Program-made: the position numbers and the translations under genes | Assembly (NCBI GenBank): GCA_003577005.1 | Contig: QEUW01000073.1 | Coordinates: 1-22,781, forward strand | Origin: Chloroflexota bacterium | GTDB lineage: Bacteria > Chloroflexota > Anaerolineae > Caldilineales > Caldilineaceae | Direction: 5' to 3' | DNA: 22,781 nt | The notes under the pieces: model-generated | Databases searched by the model: none | What the model saw: the letters and a program-made list of their open reading frames with translations, nothing else | Told to the model about the DNA's origin: nothing | Part shown: one piece after another, positions 1 to 7,778 of the stretch | Layout of the letters: every line of letters starts with the position of its first letter | How positions within the stretch are numbered: position 1 is the stretch's first letter

Positions 1-67
1 CGCCAGTTCAGCCGATCGATCCACACCAGCCGCGCTGGAGACGAAACTGCTCGAAGCTGAGTGTTGC

Positions 68-96
68 TTGACAAACCCCATCACTTGCCCTAATAT
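68..96 (+). promoter_or_regulatory. sigma-70 promoter of the PadR operon
   Basis: The -35 box TTGACA (68-73) is perfect. It is separated by 17 bp from the -10 box TAATAT (91-96), which matches TATAAT at 4 of 6 positions. The start of transcription would fall near 103, giving a 5' leader of about 40 nt before the PadR start at 143. The 1-67 stretch upstream shows no gene I can support. Confidence 0.7.
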
Positions 97-98
97 GA

Positions 99-121
99 CG
101 GCACACGACTGTCGTTTGCCG
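99..121. promoter_or_regulatory. 23-bp palindrome at the PadR promoter start site, likely operator
   Basis: The half-sites CGGCA-C-ACGAC and GTCGT-T-TGCCG surround a central T at 110. Ten of eleven paired positions are complementary. The palindrome covers the predicted transcription start, where a bound dimer would block initiation. PadR proteins commonly repress their own operon through such dyads, so the adjacent PadR is the obvious candidate ligand-responsive repressor. A second small dyad, GGTAT-C-ATACC (132-142), abuts the start codon and overlaps the weak ribosome binding site. Confidence 0.55.
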
Positions 122-142
122 ACATAAACAAGGTATCATACC

Positions 143-478
143 ATGACGCACGACTTCCCCCCACTTCGGGAGCCAACCTTTTTTATTCTGCTGAGCATTT
201 CGACGGAGAAAAAGCACGGTTACGCGATTCTCCAGGATGTCGAGACGCTCAGCAGAGGCAAGATCAGGCTCAGCAACGGCACCCTCTACGGCGCGCTGAC
301 CCGCTTGCAGGATCAGGGTTTGATCGAACGCGTCGCCAGTGACGAAGCGCAAACCGGCGGCAAACCGCGCAAAGCCTACCGGCTGACGCAAGACGGGCTC
401 GCCGTGCTGCGCGCTGAGGTCGCGCGGTTGAACGGGCTAGTGCAAATCGCCCGCCTGCATCTCCCCGAGGGCACCTGA
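143..478 (+). CDS. PadR-family transcriptional regulator
   Basis: A 111-residue single-domain protein. PadR proteins are winged-helix repressors that sense small molecules or membrane stress and usually control the gene beside them. The N-terminal PadR signature is clear: FFILLSI followed by KKHGYAILQDVE, then the recognition-helix segment SNGTLYGALTRLQDQGLIER, then the wing with KPRKAYRLTQDG. At about 110 residues it belongs to the short PadR class with one C-terminal dimerisation helix. The ATG at 143 has a modest AAGG site 9 nt upstream. Its TGA stop overlaps the next start (TGATG), so the membrane protein is translationally coupled. The palindrome at 99-121 suggests autoregulation. The family call is secure; the effector is unknown. 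Confidence 0.92.
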   Translation: MTHDFPPLREPTFFILLSISTEKKHGYAILQDVETLSRGKIRLSNGTLYGALTRLQDQGLIERVASDEAQTGGKPRKAYRLTQDGLAVLRAEVARLNGLVQIARLHLPEGT

Positions 479-2022
479 TGCGCGCATTTTACGTCTGCCT
501 GAGCGCCTTCTATCGCTGGATATTGGGGCTGTATCCGCGTCGCTTCCGTAAAGCCTACGCCGACGAGATGCTGCTCGTCTTTCAGATGCAACTCGACAGC
601 ATGCCAACCCTGAACTTGTGGCGCTCGCTGCAGATCATGTGGCGCGAGCTGCGCCCCCTGCCCGTCCTGTTGATCATGGCTCACCTGCGCGAAAGGCATG
701 TCTATATGGAATACGACGTAGAAATCCGCCAGGCCGAATCGGACCCGCAGCAGTTGGAGGAAATCTACCAGCTTGCGCGGCGGAGCGATCAGGCTGGGGC
801 GTTCCGAAACGCGTTAATCGCCCGCTACGAAGCCGCACCGGATAATGTGCTGCTGGCGGCGTGGTACTATCGCCTGCAAAACGGCGCGGAAGATGCCCGA
901 AAGCCCGCCCGTCAGACCAATTGGCTGATTGCCGTACCGCTGAGTATCGTCACGGGGTTGATCTTCTGGGCACTCAGCGATGTCGAGAACCTACAGGTGC
1001 TCGACCTGATTCCGCATCTCTTGCTGTGGTGGTCGCCGATCGCCGCCATGAGCGCCCTGATCTTCATGGCGGTCACCGCCGGGACGCAGTTGACCCGAGC
1101 CATTGCCCTGGGGGCGAGCGTGTTCGTGGCCACTGCGTACAGCATCCTGGTCGCACCCGCTTTCGGAGAGGCCTGGGCCCGCGAGCAATATCTGATCGTC
1201 GCTGCGATCCACATTCCGCTGTTATGTTGGGCGGCTCTAGGCGTGATGGCGTTCGGGCCACGGTCGAGCGCCGCCGATCGGTTTGCCTTCCTGATTAAAT
1301 CTATCGAGGTGGCGATTGTCGCCGGACTTTATCTGCTGGCCGGGATGGCGTTTGGTGGGATCACCATCGGTATGTTCGCGGCGCTCTCGATCGAGCTGCC
1401 AGAGGCGCTGCTCCGCCTGATTGCGGCGGGCGGGTTTGGCCTGATTCCGGTGATGGCGGTCGCCACGGTCTACGATCCGACCGTTCCACCGTCGGCCCAG
1501 GACTTCGACCAGGGCCTGAGCCGGTTCATCGCCACCATGATGCGCCTGCTGCTGCCCCTGACGCTGATTGTGCTTGTCATCTACCTGCTCGTGATCCCAT
1601 TCAACTTTATGGCGCCTTTTGAAAATCGCGACGTGCTGATGGTCTACAATGCGATGCTGTTCGCCATTGTAGGCCTGCTGGTCGGCGCGACTCCCATCAA
1701 AGGTGATGATCTGTCGCCGAAGCTGCAAAGGGTTATGCGGAACGGAATCATCGCAGTGGCAGGGCTGGCTGTCCTGGTCAGCATCTACGCCCTGGCAGCG
1801 GTCGTGCATCGCACGCTGGAGGGCGAATTGACGCTCAATCGCCTGACAGTCATCGGCTGGAACGCCATCAACATCGGCATCCTGATCACGTTGCTCGTCA
1901 CCCAGCTTCGCACAGATCCTGACAAGTGGATCGGGGCGCTGCAGTCTGTGTTTAGCCAGGCAACGATCGCCTATCTCGCCTGGAGCGTCTTTTTGCTGGT
2001 TGCCCCGCCGATCCTGTTGTGA
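478..2022 (+). CDS. multi-pass membrane protein of unknown function, PadR-linked
   Basis: A 514-residue protein. Residues 18-35 carry LYPRRFRKAYADEMLLVF, a motif I associate with the short N-terminal 'permease prefix' found in PadR-linked membrane proteins. A soluble helical stretch follows to about residue 145, including a repeat-like part resembling LARRSDQAGAFRNALIARYE. From about residue 148 to the end there are roughly ten hydrophobic segments. No ATPase, FtsX or MacB signature is visible, so I do not call it a transporter. The start overlaps the PadR stop by one base, so the two are one operon, and the PadR product probably controls its level. The function is not known: an envelope-stress or drug-response membrane protein would fit the pairing but is inference. 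Confidence 0.8.
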   Translation: MRAFYVCLSAFYRWILGLYPRRFRKAYADEMLLVFQMQLDSMPTLNLWRSLQIMWRELRPLPVLLIMAHLRERHVYMEYDVEIRQAESDPQQLEEIYQLARRSDQAGAFRNALIARYEAAPDNVLLAAWYYRLQNGAEDARKPARQTNWLIAVPLSIVTGLIFWALSDVENLQVLDLIPHLLLWWSPIAAMSALIFMAVTAGTQLTRAIALGASVFVATAYSILVAPAFGEAWAREQYLIVAAIHIPLLCWAALGVMAFGPRSSAADRFAFLIKSIEVAIVAGLYLLAGMAFGGITIGMFAALSIELPEALLRLIAAGGFGLIPVMAVATVYDPTVPPSAQDFDQGLSRFIATMMRLLLPLTLIVLVIYLLVIPFNFMAPFENRDVLMVYNAMLFAIVGLLVGATPIKGDDLSPKLQRVMRNGIIAVAGLAVLVSIYALAAVVHRTLEGELTLNRLTVIGWNAINIGILITLLVTQLRTDPDKWIGALQSVFSQATIAYLAWSVFLLVAPPILL

Positions 2023-2057
2023 GGCCGTCCGATAGCCGGTGAGAGTGTTGTAGCGAC

Positions 2058-2097
2058 CTGGCGGCGCGAGGCTGGTTCCCATCCTGTGCGCCGCCAG
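2058..2097 (+). terminator. GC-rich hairpin after the PadR operon
   Basis: CTGGCGGCGC (2058-2067) pairs perfectly with GCGCCGCCAG (2088-2097) across a 20-nt loop, starting 35 bp past the stop of the membrane protein. There is no T-tract after it, so it may be a U-less or Rho-assisted terminator, or a 3' stabilising stem. Confidence 0.45.
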
Positions 2098-2115
2098 ACG
2101 CTCGCAGAAACAAAG

Positions 2116-2183
2116 TGTAGTCTAAGCCTCCTCTCCTTCTACTGATCTATACCCTCTTGTTTGGCAAGAAGGTTTAGACTACA
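2116..2183. repeat. long-spaced inverted repeat
   Basis: TGTAGTCTAAGCC (2116-2128) is the reverse complement of GGTTTAGACTACA (2171-2183) with one G-T wobble. The 42-nt interior contains its own small stem TCTTG/CAAGA (2155-2159 and 2165-2169). It lies about 230 bp upstream of the ABC promoter and outside any gene. It could be a terminator-like structure, a decayed MITE-type element or a distal regulator site; nothing decides between these. Confidence 0.4.
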
Positions 2184-2367
2184 ACTAAGACTCTGAGCTA
2201 AAACGCGGTCAGTGCGGGCGCGATCATTCTCGCCTCTCACATATTCTCCCCGTCGATTCTGTACCCAAATCAGTAGACAGTTTGGATCGGCCGATGGAGC
2301 ATAATCGCGAGGTCGAAAGCCCTATTTAGGCGCACTCATTATTGAATTAACTTACAGATACAATTTC

Positions 2368-2396
2368 TTGCAACAAGATTTGTGGTATGGCATAAT
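2368..2396 (+). promoter_or_regulatory. promoter of the Opp/Nik-type ABC operon
   Basis: The -35 box TTGCAA (2368-2373, 4 of 6) is followed by 17 bp and the -10 box CATAAT (2391-2396, 5 of 6). An extended -10 TG sits at 2388-2389. Transcription would begin near 2402-2404, giving a leader of about 48 nt to the first permease gene. The -35 box lies within the dyad TTcTTGCAAcAA (2366-2377 region), which recurs upstream of the TauE-type gene. The remaining part of the gene-free 2023-2450 stretch is AT-richer and holds the hairpin, inverted repeat and operator listed separately. Confidence 0.65.
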
Positions 2397-2401
2397 CCGT
2401 T

Positions 2402-2414
2402 TGAAAGCGTTTCA
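2402..2414. promoter_or_regulatory. CRE/LacI-like palindrome at the ABC-operon start site
   Basis: TGAAA-GCG-TTTCA is a near-perfect 13-bp dyad at the predicted start of transcription. Read with the next base it matches 12 of 14 positions of the Gram-positive CRE consensus TGWAARCGYTWNCW, the type of site bound by LacI-family regulators. No LacI-family gene is in the window, so the binding protein would be encoded elsewhere. The position at +1 favours repression. Confidence 0.45.
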
Positions 2415-2450
2415 GAATCTATTTGAAGTCAAAAAAATCAGCAGGAAAGA

Positions 2451-3419
2451 ATGCAACGCCATGCGCTAGGGTACATTATCAGCCTATGGGCCATCTTAAC
2501 TCTCAATTTCCTCCTCCCCCGGTGGCTGCCCGGCGATCCTCTCGCTGCCCTGTTGGATCCCGAAAGTTCATATTACGTCTTTAACACCCAGGTGCGTGAG
2601 GCGCTGGAAGCCTACTACGGCCTGGATCAACCCCTCACGCAGCAATACACCGCCTACCTGACCGGCGCGTTCACCGGCGATCTCGGTCAATCCATCCGGC
2701 TGAACCAACCTGTCAGCGATCTTCTGCGGGAGCATCTCCCGTGGACATTGCTGCTGACGTTGACCGCCCTGAGCATCGCATCGTTGGTGGGGATAACAGG
2801 CGGGTCAGAAGCAGCCTGGCGGCGCGGTTCCCTGGTGGACAAAGCTCTGGTAACGGCCAGCATCATTGTCAGCAATGCCCCGGTCTTTTTCACCGGCATG
2901 ATCCTGCTCATTATCTTCGGTGTGAAACTGGATTGGCTGCCGTTGGCAGGTGGACGCACGCCCTTTGCACGTTATGACACCACCTGGGGCGCGATTCAGG
3001 ATTATGGCCAGCACCTGATTTTACCTGCCCTGACGCTGACCCTGGCGCTGGTTGGTAGCAAGTTTCTGTTGGTGCGCAATACCATGATCAGCGTCCTGGG
3101 CGAGGATTACATGTTCGTCGCGCGGGCCAAGGGCCTCACCGCCGGGCGGATTAAACACCGTCACGCGCTGCGCAATGCGATTCTGCCGTTCATTCACCAT
3201 CTGGCGGCACACACCAGTTTTGCCCTGACCGGCGCGCTGTTCATCGAAACCCTGTTCAACTATCCCGGTGTAGGCCGCCTGATATTCGAATCGGTGGTAG
3301 CACGTGATTATCCGGTGATTCAGGGCGTATTTCTGGTCGTGTCGGTGATGGTCTTGAGTGCCAACCTGCTGGCGGACTGGCTGTCGCATCGCCTCGATCC
3401 GCGCCTCCGAGAGGCGTAA
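2451..3419 (+). CDS. ABC transporter permease, DppB/OppB/NikB type
   Basis: A 322-residue inner-membrane subunit of a peptide/nickel-family (PepT) importer. It has an N-terminal membrane segment, the periplasmic stretch containing YYGLDQPLTQQY and FTGDLGQSIRLNQPV, and about five further membrane helices. The cytoplasmic coupling loop reads VARAKGLTAGRIKHRHALRN, followed by LFIETLFNYPGVGRLI, the usual landmarks of this subunit. Length is normal for the family. The ATG at 2451 has AGGAAAG 4-10 nt upstream. It is the first gene of a unit that continues with the second permease after 5 bp. The substrate cannot be read from this subunit. Confidence 0.93.
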   Translation: MQRHALGYIISLWAILTLNFLLPRWLPGDPLAALLDPESSYYVFNTQVREALEAYYGLDQPLTQQYTAYLTGAFTGDLGQSIRLNQPVSDLLREHLPWTLLLTLTALSIASLVGITGGSEAAWRRGSLVDKALVTASIIVSNAPVFFTGMILLIIFGVKLDWLPLAGGRTPFARYDTTWGAIQDYGQHLILPALTLTLALVGSKFLLVRNTMISVLGEDYMFVARAKGLTAGRIKHRHALRNAILPFIHHLAAHTSFALTGALFIETLFNYPGVGRLIFESVVARDYPVIQGVFLVVSVMVLSANLLADWLSHRLDPRLREA

Positions 3420-3424
3420 ACACC

Positions 3425-4321
3425 ATGCAGCGTATCCTTTCGCCCCAAATGGCGCTGACCGACTCACCCTATCGCCCCGCGCTATGGGCACGCCTGCGTA
3501 CGGTCCTGGGAATTGAGGGGCTTGCCGGGTTGGCGTTGCTCACGTTGCTGATCACCGCCGCTGTATTGGCTCCATTTTTGGCTCCTTATGACCCGGATGA
3601 ATTCACCGGCAGGCCGCTCGAACACCCTAGCGCTGCGCACCGCCTGGGAACCAACGACGTGGGGCAGGACATTCTGAGCGAACTCATCTACGGCGCGCGC
3701 GTGTCGATCACCGTCGCGGCAGGAGCAGCCACCGGCACCGTGATCCTGGCTGTCCTCATCGGTGGCACAGCGAGCTACGCAGGTGGGTGGATTGATATGC
3801 TGCTGATGCGACTGGTCGATTTGCTAATGGCCTTGCCTCGGCTGCCACTGCTTATCCTGATCAATGCTTTGCTTGGTGCGGGCTTGAGCCAGATGATCCT
3901 GACCATCGCGCTACTGTTCTGGCCGGGTACGGCGCGCATCATCCGCGCCCAGGTGATGAGTGTGCGCCAGCGTGGTTACGTCAGGATGGCGCGCAGCTTC
4001 GGCGGCAGCCCGGTCTACATCTTTGTACGGCATGTGCTGCCGCAAATCGCGCCGCTGATCGTATTCGGTCTTGTGACCGCCGCCGGGCGCGCCGTCGCCC
4101 TCGAAGCGGGCCTGGCTTTTCTGGGATTGGGCGATCCAACCGCCAAAAGCTGGGGCCTGATTATGCGGTACGCGCTGAACCTGCCCGGCCTGTTCCTGAC
4201 CGAGCGCTGGCTGTGGTGGCTGCTGCCGCCCGGCATCTGCATCACGCTGCTGATTCTCGCCCTGACGTTTATTGGCATGGGCATGGAAAGCCATCTCGAC
4301 ACAAGGCTGCGCCAACGATGA
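3425..4321 (+). CDS. ABC transporter permease, DppC/OppC/NikC type
   Basis: A 298-residue partner permease. The N-terminal region carries LAPFLAPYDPDEF and HRLGTNDVGQDILSELIYGA, diagnostic of OppC/DppC proteins. The coupling helix is in the stretch GYVRMARSFGGSPVYIFVRH, and LEAGLAFLGLGDP with SWGLIM follows. About six membrane segments can be drawn. It begins 5 bp after the first permease and its TGA overlaps the ATG of the ATPase gene (ATGA), so translation is coupled. Together with the first permease it forms the transmembrane channel. Confidence 0.93.
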   Translation: MQRILSPQMALTDSPYRPALWARLRTVLGIEGLAGLALLTLLITAAVLAPFLAPYDPDEFTGRPLEHPSAAHRLGTNDVGQDILSELIYGARVSITVAAGAATGTVILAVLIGGTASYAGGWIDMLLMRLVDLLMALPRLPLLILINALLGAGLSQMILTIALLFWPGTARIIRAQVMSVRQRGYVRMARSFGGSPVYIFVRHVLPQIAPLIVFGLVTAAGRAVALEAGLAFLGLGDPTAKSWGLIMRYALNLPGLFLTERWLWWLLPPGICITLLILALTFIGMGMESHLDTRLRQR

Positions 4322-6042
4322 CACTGCTCGCTATACAGAATTTGCGAGTCACGTTCGGGCCAGTGCGCGCCCTGGACGGTGTTTCATTTGAACTCGGTGC
4401 AGGCGAAGCGCTCGCCATTGTGGGCGAAACCGGCTCTGGCAAAACGACGCTGGCGCGGGCGCTGCTGGGCCTCCACCCGGCAGGTAGCGTTAGAGGCAGT
4501 ATTCGCTGGCAGGGGAAAGAACTAACCGGCCTGGATGAAACGGGCTGGCGCGCCCTGCGCTGGCGGCGGATCGCGCTGGCCGTACAAAATGCGGGCACCG
4601 CCTTTGATCCCGTTTACCGTATAGGTGAACAGATCGTGGAGCCGATCCGGGAGCATCTGCGACTTTCGAAACCGGACGCCTGGATACGCGCTACCGCGCT
4701 GGTGGAACAAGTCGGGCTGTCTGAACGTCATCTGCATGCCTATCCGCACCAGCTCAGCGGTGGGGAAAAACAGCGTCTGATGCTGGCAATGGCGCTGAGC
4801 TGTGATCCTGACCTGCTGATCATCGACGAGCCAACCAGCGGGCAGGATATGCTCTCGCGGGCGCACATCATCGCCCTGCTGCGCCGCATCCGCCAGGAAA
4901 CGGGCACCAGTCTGCTGATCATCTCGCACGACCTGGCGGCAGTGGCCCAACTGGTGGATCGGGTAGCCGTGCTTTATGCGGGCAAGCTGGCCGAACTGGG
5001 CACAGCGCGGGACGTGCTCACTATGCCGCGCCATCCGTACTCGTGGGGTCTGCTCAACGCCTACCCGAATATGACCACCGCGCGCGACTTGAGCGGTATT
5101 CGCGGCCAGATGCCGGACCCGGCCCACCCTCCGACCGGCTGCCGCTTTCGCCCGCGCTGCACACAGGCGGTCGATCAGTGTTACACCAGCGATCCGCCGC
5201 TGGAAAACCACCATGGACGGCTGGTCGCCTGTCACCTGGGTGGCGTGCAAACGCTGCTCAAGGCGGACAATCTGCGCAAAACTTTCTCGACCAACGGGCA
5301 CCACGGCCCAGTGGAACTGATCCACGCCGTACACAGCGTATCGCTAGAGATATTGGAGGGTGAAGTAGTCGGGGTGGTCGGTGAAACCGGCAGCGGCAAG
5401 ACCACGCTGGGCAAGCTGCTGGCGGGGCTGCTCGATCCCGACGCCGGAGTTATCCAGCTTGAGGGGCACCCTCTCAATGGTCCAACGACGAAGGAGCAGC
5501 GCCGCCGCATCCAGATCATCCCGCAGGACCCGTTCGACAGTGTCAACCCGCAGTTCTCCGTGCGACAGATCGTGCGTGAGCCACTCGACGTGCAGGGTAT
5601 TGGCACACGGGCTGAACGTGATGCGGAAGTCCAGCGCGCATTGACCGCTGTGAGCCTGTCCACCAGCGAGGATTTCCTGGCACGCCGCCCGCACGAACTC
5701 AGCGGCGGCCAGCTTCAGCGGGTGGTGATCGCCCGTGCACTGGTGCTGCACCCCAAGCTGATCATCGCGGATGAACCCGTTTCGATGTTGGATGCCAGCG
5801 AGCAGGCCAAGCTAATCATACTGCTCAAGGCGATCCAAAACGAACGCGGGATGGGCCTGCTGTTCATCTCGCACGATCTGGCGCTGGTGCGCAAAGTGGC
5901 CGACCGTATCCTGGTGATGCGCGAAGGCCAAATCGTCGAGGCAGGACCAACCAGCCAGATCATCACCCATCCCCAACACGACTATACTCGCGCGCTGCTG
6001 GGCGCAGCTCCAGCCTTCGATTGGTTTGGGAGCGACCCCTAG
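4318..6042 (+). CDS. fused double ATPase of the Opp/Nik-type ABC importer (DppD-DppF fusion)
   Basis: A 574-residue protein with two ABC ATPase domains in one chain, powering import. Domain 1: Walker A GETGSGKT (36-43), signature LSGGEKQR (about 145-152), Walker B LLIIDE (about 166-171), then an oligopeptide-transporter C-terminal segment CRFRPRC near residue 273. Domain 2: Walker A GETGSGKT (about 355-362), signature LSGGQLQR (461-468), Walker B LIIADE (481-486). All key motifs are intact in both halves. Most Opp/Dpp systems encode these as two proteins, so the fusion is a variant. I chose the ATG at 4318, which overlaps the upstream stop; the in-frame start at 4213 would lie deep inside the permease gene. 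The 3' end is followed by the binding-protein gene after 49 bp. Confidence 0.93.
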   Translation: MTLLAIQNLRVTFGPVRALDGVSFELGAGEALAIVGETGSGKTTLARALLGLHPAGSVRGSIRWQGKELTGLDETGWRALRWRRIALAVQNAGTAFDPVYRIGEQIVEPIREHLRLSKPDAWIRATALVEQVGLSERHLHAYPHQLSGGEKQRLMLAMALSCDPDLLIIDEPTSGQDMLSRAHIIALLRRIRQETGTSLLIISHDLAAVAQLVDRVAVLYAGKLAELGTARDVLTMPRHPYSWGLLNAYPNMTTARDLSGIRGQMPDPAHPPTGCRFRPRCTQAVDQCYTSDPPLENHHGRLVACHLGGVQTLLKADNLRKTFSTNGHHGPVELIHAVHSVSLEILEGEVVGVVGETGSGKTTLGKLLAGLLDPDAGVIQLEGHPLNGPTTKEQRRRIQIIPQDPFDSVNPQFSVRQIVREPLDVQGIGTRAERDAEVQRALTAVSLSTSEDFLARRPHELSGGQLQRVVIARALVLHPKLIIADEPVSMLDASEQAKLIILLKAIQNERGMGLLFISHDLALVRKVADRILVMREGQIVEAGPTSQIITHPQHDYTRALLGAAPAFDWFGSDP

Positions 6043-6091
6043 TGCCTGTATCTGGTTGATTGTCTTTCGTGTATCTTTGAGGAGTTTGTGC

Positions 6092-7705
6092 ATGTTCAAA
6101 TCACTGTTTTTCCGTGTCGTTTTGGCAGTCGTGTTGTTGGCCGGACTCGCCCCCTTCAGCACCGCCCAGCACATCGCTGCAACCCCATCCATCGAACACG
6201 TCGAGGTGCTGCGGTTGCCCAGTGGCGGCTACTGGGGGCACCCGTCACCGTTTGGTTTCAATCGTGGGCCGGGTTACATGCGGGCCTCGTTGGTCTTTGA
6301 CACGCTCGTCTGGCGTGACGCCAGCGGCGAGACGATCCCCTGGCTGGCGACAGACTGGAGGCTGGCCGACGACGGTATAACCTGGACTTTCACGCTGCGC
6401 GAGGGTGTCCAATGGCAGGATGGTGAACCGTTCACCGCCGATGACGTGGTGTTTTCGATCGAGTATTACCTGGACAATCCCGGCACAGCTTGGTTCATGT
6501 CGCAGGTAGACCAGATCGCGTCGGCGACAAAAGTGAGTGATACCCAGGTGGCGCTGACTCTCAAGCAGCCGTTTGCACCCTTCATCCAAACTACTGCCGA
6601 ATCGCTGCTGATCTTCCCGCAGCATATCTGGGAAAACGTGGACGATCCCAAGACTTACACGAAACCCGATGCTTTTATCGGCACCGGTGCGTACCGTATG
6701 ATCGAATACAGTGAAGCCGAAGGCACCTATCTTTTTGAAGCCAATCCGGACTTTTTCCTGGGCGAGCCATATGTGCAGCGCATCGAGTTCGTACCCACCA
6801 GCGACAACTTTCTGGCGTTGATCAATGGCGATATTGCCGCGTTCGATAAGTTTGGCGGGGTAACGGATGAAATGCTCGAACCGTTCCAGAGTGATCCGTT
6901 CGAGGTCCGTACCGCGCCCGGCGAATGGGGCATGTTCTTGTTCTTCAATCTAGAACAAGACACGCCGCTGCAAGATGTGCGCGTCCGGCAGGCACTTGCG
7001 CACGCCGTAGACCGGCAAGCCATGCTGGAGCGGATTCTGTACGGGTTCGGTGATGTGGGCAGTATGGGCTTTTTGCCCCCAGCCAACCCGTTCTACAACC
7101 CAGACCTGATCGACTACGTCTATGACCCGGCTCAGGCGCAAGCGCTGCTGGCGGAAGCCGGTTATAATGGCACGCCCATCAAGCTCTTCTACGCCGCTGG
7201 TGACACCGAAACCGCTCGGGTAATCGAGATCATCACCAACGGGTTGGAGGCTATCGGGCTGGAGATCGAGCGGGTGTCGCTGGACCAGACGTCGTTGGAT
7301 GCGGCAGCAGTCGAGGGCAGCTACGAGATTGGCGTGTTTGGTTTCGGCGGTCTGGGGGGTGATCCGGATCAACTGCGGCGTAGTTTCGCCAGCCAGAGCC
7401 AGACACGCGGTTTCTCGCGAGCGTTGGGCTATAACAACCCCGACTTTGATGCGCTGGCAGGCGCCCAGTTAAGTTTGACCGACCCGACAGCCCGCCGGGA
7501 CGCGATCTTCGAAATGCAGTCTATTCTGGCCGAAGACCTGCCGGTGCTGCCGCTGTATTACACAGCGCGCGTAGTGGTCTTCAACGCGGACGTGTTCGAC
7601 AACTGGTACTATACCCCCGGCGGTTGGGGCGGTGGTATCCCCATGCCCTACAACAAACATCAGTTTATCGTGGGCCTGCCCACCGGGCTGGAAATCCGCG
7701 AGTAG
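6092..7705 (+). CDS. extracellular solute-binding protein, family 5 (peptide/nickel type)
   Basis: A 537-residue SBP_bac_5 protein that would capture the substrate outside the membrane and deliver it to the two permeases. A Sec signal peptide is visible: FKSLFFR, a hydrophobic run to about residue 22, and a likely cleavage after FSTA. There is no lipobox cysteine, so it is not an obvious lipoprotein. Family landmarks include LVFDTLVWRD, LADDGITWTFTLREGVQWQD, FTADDVVFSIEY and GTGAYRM, with VRVRQALAHAVDR in the second lobe. ATG 6092 has GAGGAG 7-12 nt upstream, whereas the longer reading from 6026 overlaps the ATPase gene. Adjacency to a Fur-family gene makes a metal or metal-chelate ligand plausible, but peptide binding is equally allowed by the sequence. 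Confidence 0.9.
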   Translation: MFKSLFFRVVLAVVLLAGLAPFSTAQHIAATPSIEHVEVLRLPSGGYWGHPSPFGFNRGPGYMRASLVFDTLVWRDASGETIPWLATDWRLADDGITWTFTLREGVQWQDGEPFTADDVVFSIEYYLDNPGTAWFMSQVDQIASATKVSDTQVALTLKQPFAPFIQTTAESLLIFPQHIWENVDDPKTYTKPDAFIGTGAYRMIEYSEAEGTYLFEANPDFFLGEPYVQRIEFVPTSDNFLALINGDIAAFDKFGGVTDEMLEPFQSDPFEVRTAPGEWGMFLFFNLEQDTPLQDVRVRQALAHAVDRQAMLERILYGFGDVGSMGFLPPANPFYNPDLIDYVYDPAQAQALLAEAGYNGTPIKLFYAAGDTETARVIEIITNGLEAIGLEIERVSLDQTSLDAAAVEGSYEIGVFGFGGLGGDPDQLRRSFASQSQTRGFSRALGYNNPDFDALAGAQLSLTDPTARRDAIFEMQSILAEDLPVLPLYYTARVVVFNADVFDNWYYTPGGWGGGIPMPYNKHQFIVGLPTGLEIRE

Positions 7706-7726
7706 CACCCGATTGTAAACCAGTGC

Positions 7727-7757
7727 AGCGCCCGCCTACCCAGGGTGGGCGGGCGCT
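7727..7757 (+). terminator. strong hairpin after the binding-protein gene
   Basis: AGCGCCCGCC (7727-7736) pairs with GGCGGGCGCT (7748-7757). The stem continues through a T-G wobble and ACCC/GGGT, for 15 pairs in all with almost no loop. No T-tract follows. It lies 21 bp after the stop and 22 bp before the methyltransferase start. It may attenuate transcription into the last two genes or protect the abundant upstream message. Confidence 0.55.
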
Positions 7758-7778
7758 ACTATCGAAAGACCAAAGTTG

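Noticed and set aside
1237..2082. 281-codon open frame on the minus strand
   Set aside because: Antisense to the PadR-linked membrane protein; the product is rich in Asp, Arg, Gln and His with no domain, a composition typical of a reverse-strand shadow of a hydrophobic gene.
4213..4317. N-terminal extension of the ATPase
   Set aside because: Overlaps 105 bp of the second permease gene in another frame and has no family similarity; the ATG at 4318 overlaps the upstream stop in a standard coupling arrangement.
4522..5334. 270-codon open frame on the minus strand
   Set aside because: Lies opposite the fused ATPase, whose two domains are intact and well supported; no recognisable motif in the reverse reading.
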